DNA of 64,000 nt from Volvariella volvacea V23 (taxonomy: Eukaryota; Basidiomycota; Agaricomycetes; Agaricales; Pluteaceae), in assembly GCA_000349905.1 (NCBI GenBank), contig KB722753.1:105199-169198 (forward strand), written 5' to 3'. Positions 25,111-39,800 of the stretch are shown here, piece by piece (position 1 is the first letter of the stretch; each line of letters opens with the position of its first letter). Made by a program: the position numbers and the translations under genes. The notes beneath the pieces were generated by a model. That model searched no databases. It saw only the letters and a program-made list of their open reading frames with translations, and was not told the origin of the DNA.

Positions 25111-26760
25111 TAGAAGCCAAGTAACTTATTGGCAGGGGAAGTAGCAATCTTTCGCAAGTGGGAGGTCCAATACATTTTCCGTCGTTGAGTTAGACTTCTT
25201 TATACACGGATATTTCATCGGCGCAACCTCTCTGCCAAGAAACTAGTACAGCGCCCACCTAGCACTTTTCAAGAGGCCTCCATAGAAATGCAAAAGGTTA
25301 GCGATAGGTATGTAAGGGCTAATGTGAAAAACATACGCTTCTTCGAACGTTGCTGGCCGCGAGGCATTTACTACCTGGTCAGGTGGCAGAAATAATCATT
25401 TCGAACGCGTCAAGTGCTCAAAGTGGGGTGATTGAGGCCGACGAAAGACCGCGGAGCGGATATCTCCAACCGTGGCCCGCCATATGCCTAGTTTGTGTTG
25501 AAAACTCAACGACCCGCAGGAAGAGATGAACCCATGGTGTCCAGTCAATGTGCTCCGAGATGGTCACACGAGCCAATATCCTAGTTGACGAGTTGGGGAA
25601 GTGCATTTGCAGCAGTGCTAGCATGGTGCAAGAAGTAGGTTCTGTCAAGCAGCATGAAGAAGCGCTGATAGAAGGAGATGGCAAGATGGAGCTTCTTGCT
25701 TCCCCGGTTGTGCACGGTCCGGGTTTAATTGTTCTGCCAGCTCTCATCCAGCACATACCACCTTTCCAGCGCCAAGGATAACCTCGTAGACACCATGGAC
25801 CAGGAGTTGCGTGTACCAGAGAGCAACCGCGGTGAGGAGTCGATTATAGTCGATGAAGAGTGGGCCAGGGAAAAGGTATCAGCCGCCAGATGCCGTGTAT
25901 TTTGTGCACAAGACCACAAAACCAGGCCCGAAGTCAGCAAATATGGCCTGTCGGAGATGCGATCCTCAAGAAGATCATCGAAGGCGGTCAGAAATACACA
26001 CTCGTGAGGGTCAGCAAGGGACAAGTGCATTTTTAGCCGGCGACGATAGCTGGAGGAGGACGTGTTGGTGGATGGATGGGCAGGTTGACTCTTCCGGATC
26101 ACGTCATGTCAATCGCCGGATTTGGGTGGCAGGGCCAGGTGAATAGACCAATGAGGGTGAGAATTTGTGGTAGTGTGCCACTAAATCCCACATCGTCGAC
26201 ATCCCTATCGAGCTCATCCCGCGAACAAAATTGGTCTGCTCAGAGACGTCTCTTGCTGATAATTGTGCATGACAGGTCCGTATGACAAGTAAACCTAGTT
26301 GAACAAATTGCCGGGGAGTAAGGCGCCCGAGAGCAAAAACACGGGGGTTTTCTTATCGAGGGGACGAGCCACAAGGCGGATGGTTCGGACGTCAAGAATT
26401 CGTCAGGAATGAGGTGCGTGTCCCAGCCCATTGAGGGAGTGACATCGAGATTTCAGAGCCTGGGAGGGTTTGACCACAAAGGACCGCTAGACGACGAACG
26501 TGCGTCGGCTACGTGGCTCCTACAGTATACAACCCTGAAGGTAAATGGGGTCGGGGAACAAACTGGCCTTCCTGAAATGGAGTCAAAAAACCGGAACAAG
26601 GCATGGCTGGCGCAAAAAAATATGAAATCGTGGAGACTGTGATATACGATGAGCTCAGAGTCGGTGCTGACTGTACCGGAGACGGGACTGGCTCCATTCC
26701 AGGGGGCATGCATTGCCATCTCGTCATTTGTTGAGCGCGACATGAGCTGGTCGCTCACGG
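25111..26760 (-). other. Region with possible minus-strand exons, unresolved
   Basis: Several minus-strand pieces look coding but lie in different frames. They include a start-like frame at 26758 (MSDQLMSRSTNDEMAMHAPW), a segment RLVARPLDKKTPVFLLSGA near 26385-26310, ILTLIGLFTWPCHPNP near 26160, FADFGPGFVVLCTKY near 25930, LLTAVALWYTQLLVHGVYEV near 25840-25780, and HLAISFYQRFFMLLDRTYF near 25690-25630. A longer 125-codon frame at 25725-26102 overlaps some of these. In a genome with exons this small a real gene is plausible, perhaps for a membrane protein, but I could not splice it or recognise the family. Confidence 0.25.
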
Positions 26761-27029
26761 CATAACGTCGGCATGACTGTCACTGTCACAGCCTTATACC
26801 TCGTCGGGAGGAACAAATTTCATCTCAGCCCGCAAACCCACCATCATTAGAGGTCCAATCACTCCTTGCTTATTCCTCCTCGAACCCAGATATACTGCTT
26901 TCAGTCGTTTCTAGGCTCTTCTGATCTCCTCTGGGCATACCCTCCCAAATTCTATCCATTTACTATTAAAACACCGCATCAGGATCTTGTCTGTGGCTAT
27001 TCATATCTATTACGCCGGACATCGTTACG

Positions 27030-27096
27030 GTGAGTCCTTTTTGATTGCCCTAGGAAAATTATTTCCCCTCGCTAACTATAAGTACCTCTTCCCCAG
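27030..27096 (+). other. Predicted 5' UTR intron of the MYND-like gene
   Basis: A GTGAGT donor at 27030, a GCTAACT branch-like site near 27070 and a CCCCAG acceptor ending at 27096 lie just upstream of the ATG at 27147. Length 67 nt, as for other introns here. No coding frame crosses it, so it would be an untranslated leader intron. Confidence 0.5.
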
Positions 27097-27146
27097 CTCC
27101 TTGGTCCCGTCTTTAGAATCTCTACCCACAAAGTCTCCCAACTGAC

Positions 27147-27842
27147 ATGGCTGACTACCCCTCTTACAATCACAGCACAATACAGGTACCTATCCCTACC
27201 CCTTTGGCACCTTCCTTGACCGCTTATCACCCACCGTTTTTACAGACTGCTTACCCCACTAGCCCATCATCTTCAGCTAGATCTCGACGTAGAACACTAT
27301 CCCTAATATCAACTTTTTCTTCCACCTCGTCCAATGCCCCTCTAGACATCTCAAAGACTACTCCTTCAGTCGTCTTGACCGTACGGCCGGAGAGATATGA
27401 CGCCATGGGTTCTTTTGCGCCCACTGCATCTGCCACCGCATCACTGCGATACCTCGTCAGCTCCAAGTCCCGCAGAAAACAGCTGAAGCCACTGTGGCTC
27501 GATACCACAGATACCCCCTCACCGTCAGGTCCACCCTCTCCCATCATCCCTTCTATTAGCCGTACTGCGTCTCCGCCCTACGTCATCTCACCTTCTCCAT
27601 CACACGCTAATCTACCTCCAGCAGAAGCTTCCGATTATCAACGAAGCTCAGGAGGTATGAATCCTATCCTCGCCAGTCTAGAACGGAAATCCAAACTCTG
27701 TGCCAATCAAGTCCAATGTGCTACTTGCAAAAAGTGGGGTAGAGACTACCCTCGCTGTGGCAAATGTAATCTAATGTGGTGCTCTCGTGAATGCCGCCTT
27801 GTCGGTGGCAAGCGACACGTCTGTCAGTCACCGGCAGCCTAG
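27147..27842 (+). CDS. MYND-like zinc-finger protein
   Basis: A single exon of 231 residues. The first about 185 residues are Ser/Pro/Thr-rich and probably disordered. The C-terminus is a cysteine cluster with spacing C-x2-C-x9-C-x2-C-x4-C-x3-C-x7-H-x-C, including CATCKKW and WCSRECRLV. This fits a MYND-type zinc finger except that the last His and Cys are one residue apart rather than the usual three. MYND fingers bind proline-rich peptides of partner proteins. No catalytic domain is present. The start is the first ATG after a probable leader intron. The downstream neighbour BUD22 is convergent, with only 173 bp between the stop codons. Confidence 0.65.
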   Translation: MADYPSYNHSTIQVPIPTPLAPSLTAYHPPFLQTAYPTSPSSSARSRRRTLSLISTFSSTSSNAPLDISKTTPSVVLTVRPERYDAMGSFAPTASATASLRYLVSSKSRRKQLKPLWLDTTDTPSPSGPPSPIIPSISRTASPPYVISPSPSHANLPPAEASDYQRSSGGMNPILASLERKSKLCANQVQCATCKKWGRDYPRCGKCNLMWCSRECRLVGGKRHVCQSPAA

Positions 27843-28015
27843 AGGCTTGTGTCTTTTGTATATTGTTATCTCCTTATTCCTTGGTCTGTTCCTTGCTTTG
27901 TGTCACTCTTAGCTTTAGTTTTCCAACGCATATATTGGGTTAATTTGTTGTATGTCTGTTCATCACATATGCATGTCCTATCTCGGAGTAGATATTCAGT
28001 GTAGTACTTTGGGAC

Positions 28016-29728
28016 TCATGAGAATTTGATCTTTTTGCCTTGACCTGGAAGAATCGTGGCGCCCTCCTTCTCCTTGAGCTTCCTCTTCGCCTCCCATGAC
28101 GGGTGGAGCGGCTTATCCTCCTTCGTCCTGTCCCGACTTGGATGCCGGGCCCTACCTAGGTCCGAAGATTGATGGTGATGACTTGGCAAGGTATGAGCGT
28201 TCATATCTCTTCCAGCACTAGGGCCGCCTGAATTTCTTTTAGGCGCACCCGCATCAGCTCCGCGTTTCGATGATCGTGGACGTATCTGTTGTCTTTCTAG
28301 AGCCTCCTTTTTCTTATGGTTTGCGTGTTTGCCGTACTTCTTTTCCCAAATGCTAATCAACAGTTAGGGCCCCAACGGAGACAGCGTTGGTGGAGCAGGG
28401 ATGACTCACGCGCGCCTGGCTCGCTGCCCGCGTCTGTTCTTTTTAGTTCCCAGGTCTGCGAACTTAGCCTCGCTCTCGCTCCACTCAGATTCCGAATCGC
28501 CTCGGACGAAACCAACAGCGAGCGATGGCAGGAAGGTCGATTGACTATTTGGCGTCGAAGAGGATACCTTGGTCTTGAGGGCGGGTGGTGCGGGCTTTCG
28601 GGGAGAACCAGTCGGCCGAACGCTACCCCTTTGAATGTGGTCAGCTGAACCATCATCTGAATTCTCTTCGTCCGTGCCTTCTTCTCCTTGATTGTCGCTC
28701 TCGTCACCACCACCCTTCCCGCTGAATTCCTCCTGTCCGCTCAGGACCGAACCAGACTCCCACCCAGAATCATCCATTGGAGCGTTTAGGTCACCCTCAT
28801 CCACAGTGCCAGACTCCCACCCAGCTTCATCCACTTCATTTTCACTCAACTCATTTGTCCGGATATCGCCCTTGTCTCTGTCGTCATCCTCGTCGAAATG
28901 ACTTTCGGTGGCTTTCAGCTTTTTGCTCTTCTCCGGTCGTTCATCTGCGACAACAGCATCCATGTCGGGGTCTCTTCCGGATTTCGGCTGTATTAGATGT
29001 CGTAAAGACTCGAGCACCTTCGTAACTTCCGATGCCAGTGTTTTAGAACTCAATAGACGTGCATTCACTTTGGCTTCAGGGGTTCCAGCCGTAGTAGCCT
29101 CGACGACATCAACAAGCTCGAGCGAGATAGCATGCTTGACGTGTTCATTTACACCCAGGATTTTATCTTTGCTGAGCTTTGTTTGCAGGGCGCTAGTTGC
29201 AACTTTATCGTGTGAAATTCCCTGTAAAATGGCGCAGGAAAACCGTGAATACGAGATGAAGGGGGTATTAGTGTGTCAGAATAAGGGGCAGGGGTACCTT
29301 GAGAATATCGAGCTGTAGTTCAAGCTCTTTAATTTCCTGCGTGTTCGCATCATTCTTCCTAGATGAGGTCAGTACAGTCGTCATACGGGAGGGATGAAAA
29401 CGGTCACCAGAACCTCCACGTACCGAAGGCCCTTGAGCTTCTTCACCACTTTCTGTGTTTCAAAGGTTTTTGCCTTCCTGGCTGCCTGCTTGACCTCCCT
29501 CACTCCATGATGCTGACAGCCGTGAATGTTCGGTGGTCATTATATGGACAGAAAGGAGAGCTTTTCGCGGAGCATACGCACTAGTTTACCGCGAATTTTA
29601 GATGCCAAGTCCTGGCGTCGAGGATAAGAACGGGGGTGTGATTAATGGCAAGAGCAATCGAGGTAAGGTACCTCTTTTGGTGGCTCAAAACGCTTCCTTT
29701 TGACCCCACGTTTCGCAGTGCTATCCAT
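28016..29728 (-). CDS. BUD22: BUD22-family ribosome biogenesis protein (SRFBP1-like)
   Basis: Six exons: 29728-29672, 29611-29582, 29512-29424, 29358-29298, 29221-28410 and 28352-28016, giving 461 residues. The N-terminal third has the family signature: KIRGKLHHGVREVKQAARKA, then KTFETQKVVKKLK, then a coiled-coil-like lysine/glutamate helix. The C-terminus has LHPSWEAKRKLKEKE and GKKIKFS, typical of BUD22/SRFBP1, which acts in the nucleolus in 18S rRNA maturation. The middle is acidic and contains two copies of a DE/DS-GWESG unit (about 28735-28830). The frame is unbroken across all splices. The start ATG lies 212 bp from that of TBCD on the other strand, so the two genes probably share a bidirectional promoter. 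Confidence 0.88.
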
Positions 29729-29940
29729 GGGGGTTCGTGAGCAGTAGTGCTGCGATGAAGAGGAGTGTTAGTGGATATATGTGGAGGAGCTTGAGGCAAC
29801 CTGAAAAGTGTTGTCCACGGCCAGCTGCTGATTAGCTAAGCGCCTCACCTCGGTGGGCCGGTAATCAGCGCGCTCTCCCCATCAGTCGCCTACATACCTC
29901 ACTTTTGACCCCGAACACGTCGTCGTGTCCTTTCATATCC
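29729..29940. promoter_or_regulatory. Bidirectional promoter between BUD22 and TBCD
   Basis: Only 212 bp separates the two start codons, which point in opposite directions. The sequence includes GC-rich stretches (GCGCGC near 29870) and no clear TATA box. Shared regulation is inferred from geometry only. Confidence 0.5.
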
Positions 29941-32900
29941 ATGAGTGACGAGCCTGTTGAGACTAAGCTATTCGCAGGATTTGAACGACGTGACGACCTC
30001 TTGAAGGTTCAACAAACCCTCCTCAATCTGGATCTTTATCGCGATCCGGAGGAAGAGGAAGAACATCGCGAAACTGGGTTGCTGCAACAGTTTTACATTA
30101 TCGTGAATCTCTGTCGTTTTCTCCCCTTCTAGAGCTTATATATTGCTAGTATAGATTGACGATTACCAGGAACAGCCATATCTCCTAGATCCCTACCTTG
30201 AAGAGTTGCTCTCGCCCGTGGTCAATACTCTCAAAGACCATGCAAAGTCATATCTTGCAGACCCATCACGGACGTACTCTTCACGCAGGATTGGACGACT
30301 TTCATTTCTGCTATACAGCTATGTTAAGTTCCGTGGATACAAAGCCATCAGTCGGTTTTCTTTGCGATCTCTTACACGTTGTGACTAACCTGAGTAGTTA
30401 GGTACTTTCCTCACGAGATTGCCGACTTGTCCATTGTTCTTGGATACGCGTTGCTTCCGCAGGGAGCAGTACAAGACCCTTTTCAATGGGCGATACGTTA
30501 TGAGATCTTGACCTGGCTCTCACTCATCTCCATGATTCCTTTCGATCTTGCACAGTTTGACGAGGCGGAGAGTGTTGGTAAGACTGCTGACTCACTTGAA
30601 GAGGTTGGAAAACGCTATCTGGGACAATCTGGTTTGGATAGGCAAGGTGCTGCCATTTTGCTTTCCCGCCTGTACATGAGGTGTGTGGAAGTCTACACCT
30701 CGAAATGAAGTGCCTAACCAGTGGTTCGGCGTTGTACAGAAAGGATACCGCCGCTCGTTTCGAGAAATTTTTGGGGTGGGCAATTCAGCAAATAGAAACC
30801 TCTTTGGATGTCTTCATGGTCAGTTGTTGAAGCCCTTCACCCCTAACTCTGGAATAGCCCCTGAGCACATGATCGCTCCCCTCCCCGATTAGTGCATGGG
30901 CATTCTTCAGACGCTTTGCGAAGTTGTGAAGTCAGGCTCGGTGGACCAAGTTGCGGCTAGCACCAACACCCTATTCGCCATCGGATCCTTGCTCGACTCG
31001 AACGAGAAGCTCTCTTTTAACACGGTGATCCGAAAACTGAGAACAAAATTAGTCGCCCGGATCGCAATACGATCTCTCCCAGCCAGGATTGGCATAAATC
31101 GTAGAAAAGGTTCGGTTCCCGGCTCGGTGTAGACATGTGCATTCGTAAACACCGAGCTTTTTGCAAGGTCGCACCCTCTCCGGCGTGGACACGGGTTTGA
31201 ACCCAACAGTTTCAGATGAAGATATTGATGTCCCTGAAATTGTAGAAACTGTTTTGGAGCAGCTCTTCAAAGATCTTCAAGACAAGGTAGTTCCCATCAC
31301 TTTTCCTTTTCTGACTCCTTAAGACTACGTTTGATTGTATCTATAATTCCAGGACACTGCAGTGCGCTGGTCAGCAGCGAAAGGTATTGGACGGATCGCA
31401 GACAGGTTGCCTTCAGATTTTGCAGCCCAAGTCGTGGAAACAGTCCTGTCCTTGTTTTCTATACACTCGGTTGCCGGAGCCAGGCTTTACGACCTACCTG
31501 CAACAGCAGAGGGCACTTGGCATGGTGCGTGTCTTGCATGCGCGGAACTCGCGCGACGGAGTGTGCTACCATCGGACAAGCTCCCTGAATTGATTGAGTG
31601 GTTGTCGAAGGTAAGGGGTGTTGCGAATCGGAAGCATTGAGTCCTCGAGGCTTATATGGGCTTCCTCCAATAAGGCGCTGTACTTTGATTTGCGTAAAGG
31701 AGCACACTCAATTGGGTCGAATGTCCGTGACGCCGCTGCTTATGTGTTATGGGCGCTCGCTAGGACTTTTGACCACTCTGGGCTGCGTGTTCATGCAAAT
31801 GACCTCGCTCGCCGGCTTGTTACGGTTGCTTTGTATGACCGTGAGATTCACATTCGCCGAGCGGCCAGCGCCGCATTTCAAGAACATGTTGGTCGCACCG
31901 TGAGTACTCTTGCATAGAATAATAAGAAAGGCCAGTTTGGTCTTACCCAGGTAATACAAATGTCCAGGGATTCTTCCCACACGGGATAGATGTGCTCCGA
32001 AAGACAGATTTCTATGCCGTCAGCATCAGGAAAAACTCCTTCTTGGTGGCTGCACCTCAAATAGCAGAGTGAGTGCAACCCTCCTTATTCCTCATGTGAG
32101 ATGGAATCCGGGATTGACCTATATGCGTGGCAGGTATCTTGAATATCGGTCATTCTTGTTCGATCACCTACTGGATGTGACCATTCGGCACTGGGATGGG
32201 TCGATGCGGCAGTTAGGTTCCCAGTCTCTGAGGTTCATTTGCCAATCGGATATTGGCGTACTGGGACCGCAGGCAATAGCAAGAGCCGTACGTCGTGTCG
32301 GATTACGCTGATGTGGGATAGCCCTTTTTACGTTGTATGACAGGATAAATTGCTCGATTCCATGGACGTGACTGATACACACGGGGCGATATTGGCATTG
32401 ACGGAGATCGCGATAGCATATAGAAGCTGCGAGCCTGCAGAAACTGTTGAGACACACCTGCGCTCAGTGAGTCTAGAATTTAATATTCTGCTGTTCACCA
32501 CGCCAACCTTAATAACCAGGTTTATGGACACCTTGCCCGAATACCCCAAGAAGTGCTATTTAGTCCTCGTAACGACATTGTTACGGGGGCTGCGTGTCGA
32601 TTGTTGGCCAGCACTATCACCCTTGCTGAGATTGAACTAGATCAACAATCATCGTTTTCTGATTGGAAGCGACTCATTGATTTTGGGTTGAAACATAGGA
32701 GTGTCACCGCTCAAGATGAGGCAGCTTACGCGTTGGGCACGATCAGTGGGCTTGTGGATTGCTCCGACATTATTACCAGATAAGTGGTCTTGGTACTCCA
32801 CATCGAGCTCCCCTCGCTCATGATCATCTCCCGAACACATTAATTCGTGAACTCCCCGTAGGGTCATCCTTCGTTCAGCCTGCCCTGGGCAAGTTGCTGG

Positions 32901-34589
32901 GTGCTATCGATTACGCTGCACATCCGGAATGCCTTGAAGCTACCTTGTGGACCATACGGCAATCGGTTGGACCCTCCGTGCGCTCGCATTGTTGATTCAA
33001 TAGAAACTTTCATAGACTGATATCTCGTTTAGAGCAAGATGAAATCGAACGTTGAAGCAAAGAGAAACTGCTACTCTGCAATTGCCCAGATCGTGGAAAA
33101 CGTTGCCCCTTCCATTTCAACACGTGTGTTGGTCTGTTCATTGGCGTGTTAATCAACTCACCCAATTGTGACGTCCAGTCATACCACTAGACATGATGAC
33201 CGCATTGTATGATGCATTGCTACTTGGCCTCGATGACTACACCAGTGACCAACGAGGAGATGTGGGGTCATGGATTAGGATAGCTTCAATTCAAGGGCTT
33301 ACACGGGTGTCAGAAATGCTGTTGTCTCGTGCAGGAGAGATCCCGAATTTCGAAAGCTACCTTCCTCCTGTCAAATTCCATGACGCCATCAGTGGGATTC
33401 TCAAACAGGGCGTAGAGCGCCTGGACAACGTTCGCCAGGAGGCTGGAAACTGCATCTTACGCTTATTGAAGTTGCCATCCGCAACCGTTAATGGTCCAGA
33501 ACGCTGGAGTCTTCCTGGCTCAGAGGAGTTGAACGCACTGTATGACCAGTAAGTCTTATATCGTACTTCAAGGATCAAGTCAAGTCAAACACGTGTTGGT
33601 GTAGTGAGTCTGGGGAGGTTAGCTGGAATGACGGGCGGTGGTTATTCCCGCGAGCTGTTCGACTGCTGAACGTGCCTCATTATCGAAAAGCAGTCCTAAA
33701 TGGGATAGTATTCAGTCTAGGAAGCAAATCAGAGAGCGTTGTAAGCATCTCATTCATCCTCCATAATGACGTCTAGATTTAATGCTCATCAATGACGCAG
33801 CAACGGCCCGTGGCTGAAAGCCTTGCGTCCTACGTTCAGTCCATCCCAATTAGTGAACCTCGGGGTGATGGTGCACCTACAGTGAAAGATTTGGTTACAG
33901 AGCTTTTGACCACAGCCAATGCGAATGCCAGCTCAAACAATGTTGTCATACCCATCTTGCAGGCCTTGAATGTGTTGTTGGATACGGACGCTTTGCGGGA
34001 GCTTTCTGAAAGTCCAGGTGGGACTGAACTGTGAGCTTCCCCGTAGTCATAGGAGGAGTCTGGACTAACTATACTGCCTAGCCTAGCGGAAGCCCTTTCC
34101 CTATCTACTCGAAGTATGTCACGAATTAAGAGTGTACAGAGGATACGTGAATCAATGAAAGTGTGAGTATCGGTCAACTTCATCTGAGTAATGCGCCTGA
34201 CTACAATTATCTATAGGGCACTTGCGCTTCTGGCTCTCCCAGCGATGTTTAAGCCCAGTGCCCAGAAGCTGCCAGTTTTCCTGGCTCATCAATTTCCCAG
34301 TGTATGCCTCATTGACTTTGGTTAGCTGAGGTCTGGCAGCTCACTTATACGTCAATTAGGTCCGATCGGAAACTGCAGAACACCTGTACCTCACGTTACA
34401 AGGCACGGAGCTTGAGAACGAAACAGACGATGTGGAGGGGGTGCTATTAGAGACGGAATGGTCAGTTCCCCGATTAGGAGGTCACCTAATCAAGCTCATG
34501 TTCCTTTGTCCTTTAGGTCCTCTAACAATCTTGAAGTTAGTACTCATGCAGCACGTCGTGTAGTTCAGTTACTTGTGGATGAGGAGTGA
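29941..34589 (+). CDS. Tubulin-folding cofactor D (TBCD; Cin1/Alp1 homologue)
   Basis: Twenty-one exons: 29941-30102, 30155-30350, 30398-30680, 30740-30818, 30893-31109, 31168-31286, 31353-31610, 31675-31899, 31968-32068, 32134-32287, 32344-32466, 32520-32779, 32839-32977, 33033-33123, 33179-33548, 33605-33740, 33801-34030, 34082-34162, 34217-34301, 34360-34460 and 34517-34589. The spliced length is 1160 residues, near human TBCD. Diagnostic stretches are QEQPYLLDPYLE, KFRGYKAIIRYFPHEIADL, VRWSAAKGIGRIADRLP, SNVRDAAAYVLWALAR, AASAAFQEHVGR and FFPHGIDVLRKTDFYAV. It is a HEAT-repeat protein that binds beta-tubulin during heterodimer assembly. All introns are GT-AG except the twelfth (32780-32838), which fits only as AT-AC. 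Intron 2 has a weak GTCGGT donor. Confidence 0.9.
32780..32838 (+). other. AT-AC intron with U2-type donor in TBCD
   Basis: The twelfth TBCD intron begins ATAAGT and ends CGAACAC, 59 nt, a normal length here. Removing it gives SDIITR joined to LIRELPVGSSF without a frame change, matching the family. No GT-AG pair nearby restores the frame without losing conserved residues or including a stop. The donor is one base from the consensus GTAAGT and does not resemble the U12 donor ATATCC, so it looks like the rare AT-AC class removed by the major spliceosome. Confidence 0.75.
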
Positions 34590-34782
34590 CCCTGAAGTAA
34601 TATTTATATACGTACTTGAGCTGCTATTCCTCGTAATCGGGGTGCTTGCCTGAGTCTGATCGTGGGAAATGAGATCACTCCCGTTCTAAGGTTGGTCGCG
34701 CATCGTGCTGCCGCTCCCTACCTCTAGCTCGCGGACGACGACGTCAGAAAGACACTCAATATTGAGAAATACCTACAGCTTC

Positions 34783-36890
<2,108 letters not shown>

Positions 36891-39800
36891 AATTATTGCT
36901 ATGTTATTATATGCGTTGACTGTGCTGGTTCTCACCTTCATCCCTTTCCCGTTATGCGGTACAGCCAGCATATCGTACTTTTCCAACTTAGCAAACCACT
37001 TGTACCACCGCCGCACACGTGATAAAGCTGCACCCCATGAAAGAGTTGACTACTCCTTTGATATCGGAAAACCAGGGGGCGAATGAGAATGAATGAATTG
37101 ACCTTTCATGTGAGTCCATGTGGGTATAGTGCTATGCAGGTGTTCTCCCGTGCGCCATGCCTTCCTTAGCGAGGTGTGCCGCAACATCGTTGCCGTTTGG
37201 CAGCTACTGCAAAGTTATTGCCTCTGCCATGGTGCTGTAGCAATTATAAATAGTCGGAAGACGAGTGGGGGCTTGAAGCCTCAAACAGGGTCCCGGGGTG
37301 TACATGTCTGATTCATAACTGTAACTCCTCCTTTAATCTCTGCATACTGAGTAAAGAAGGATATATCCTACTTTGGAGATATGGGTGTTAAGTGGCTGCG
37401 CCGTGGCTCCAGCTCCCGTTACAACCCGTTCAAATCGAATTAAGCTCATATGCGGGTGGTGAACGGCATATAGCGGTGCAATATGGGGGCTTTCCGAACT
37501 TGGAATGGGGGGCTTGTGCCACCGGGAGTGACTGACATGGGGCTAGCATAGCCCTCTTTGGTGTAGTAACCTTTTGCGTTCAAGTTAACTGCGCGCGTAG
37601 ACTACAACCAGTTAGGTGTGATCCTATGACTCGGAATGAAATGAACAACGCCCACTGTTGCTTACACTGCAACAAAGCAAAACCCATTAAGTTAACATTA
37701 ACGTTAAAAGGCACTCAAGACAAAGAAAGCGCAAAGGTGGCTAGTAAGCAAACGTGCATATACATAGAGGACGGACCTCGGGCTTGGTCAAGCTTTTGCT
37801 GTAGGCTGCCCCTTGCTAAGTTGACATTTGTGACAGCCACCTTGGTAAGCGTTCACGTACGAGGCTCCCAGGATGAAAGTATAGGCATGGGTCGACGTCG
37901 AAAAAGGAAGGCCCTAAGTCATTGAAGGCTTGCACGCACTTCATAGCTTTGTTGGCAATTATAGTAGAGCTACTAGTTAGTACCCGGAAACGCCATACCA
38001 GTGAAGGGAGCCGGAAAATTGATAATTCTGGGTTAATTTAACCTGGTAGTTGGCATTGATGGTTTGGGTAGAGTACATACCGCGTGCCATATGGTTCCAG
38101 GCGATGATGCGTCCATGGTGGAGGAGGGTGTTAACTGCGAAAGAAGGTAGGTCTAGATCCAGTACCGCGCTGATAAGACCCTACCAATTATTGAGGGAAC
38201 CCGTTTCATCCGCAGTCCGAGTACTTGGACAAGAGTGAATGCTATTTGTGGCGGAGTAGTAATTGAGCTCTCCCAGCTCACATTTGGTTATGGATGTTTC
38301 GGTTTTTCTCTTCTCCTCTTCGCTAAGGTGACGTGCTTGATGCGGCGTAGGACCACGAGTGTGCTGCAGGGTACAATTGGGAGGGCTCTTTCTTTTTTCA
38401 GATATGTTTTTGATATGAAGTTCCAGGTTCAAGCGTCGCAGTTTTGTCGTTCATTCGCATGGAACGTAAACGTGTACCGCTTATATCGCTGTTATGAGGA
38501 ATCGAGGCCTCAGGCTTGCATATAGAATGCCATAAAGCCAACTGGTCGAACTCGGGCTATCAGGACGTACAGTACATGTGGCCACGTAGTGGCATTCTAT
38601 ATCCAAATCTGCTACCCTCGAACCTCTTGGTGTGGGTTTTTTGTTCACGCATGAGCCCTAGCCCTATTCAATTGTTCGACGTTTGGGACTTGGTGCGGCA
38701 ATAAAGGGTTGAGAGAATAGCCATAATGCTGTTATTGAGATAATTCTTAGAACATGATGACAACGATTGCAAACTTTTTTTTTCCATATCTTGCCTGAGG
38801 CTCGAGGCAGTCAGGTTGATAGCTTGGAAGCACCAATTGATGATGGAGGCCATCCATCACAATCTGACTCGCACCCTCATTTTGATTGATCGTGCTACGC
38901 ATTGGTCCTGAACAAGTCTTGAGTGCCCATTTTGACTTTTTTGTTGAACTCACTGCTATGTATGCCGAACCCTTTTGTATTGGTGTACTGTTCAGTCCAC
39001 GGCACCCACATGATATCAAGGGCGGGTGGGGAAAAATGATCGTTTCACGCTCTACGTGTGTATTCGTTGCATCATGGGTAGTTGTACGGTAGCGAAGGGA
39101 GTAAGTGCATGTTTGAGAAGTTAATCAAAGGAAGTAAAAGTGAATGACGCCTTATATCCAGAGCGGAGGGTTACCAGAGTAGTTGATAGGTTCAACTGCT
39201 GTCACAATGCACCTCCCATGTACAGGTTCACGGGTATCGGGGGTACGCGGTTAGGGTGGAGCTTTTCGTGGTACTTAGACCTACCAAATGAAAGAGCTCA
39301 CCGCCTGTCCCAAAGGATTGCGTACTCACTATCGGGATCACAGCAACTCCCACTGTTTGTAAAAGATCTTATCCACATGTTGTGGATTCAGTTATATATC
39401 ACAATCCCTGATATACACAATTACATAGGGTAGGATGCAACCGAGGTACATTTTGCAAACACCGGTCCGTAGAAGACGGAATAGGTGGCCCCGGTAAATG
39501 TAATCTCAAGTGGGGATTACTAGATGTTGTAGTCAACAACGGACATGTGGGTGCGCGTAGAGTTATATGTTCCGTGCAAGCGTGTGGGGTCGGTGGAGAC
39601 GCTTTGGTCAAAGGGGGTATGCAATTGAACAAGCGAGAAAGACGGTCCGAAGATATTACACAGAGACCGCCGTGGATTTTGTGTTTTATCACCATTGGCC
39701 TTTGACAAATGACACAACATTAATCACATCAAATTGAAGCATTATAGATACATGTCCGAGACGCTGAGACGAGATTTTAATGTTGCCAAAGATTTTGATG

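Noticed and set aside
32780..32838. U12-type intron in TBCD
   Set aside because: The donor ATAAGT lacks the U12 consensus ATATCC and no TCCTTAAC-like branch site is visible; a U2-type AT-AC intron fits better.
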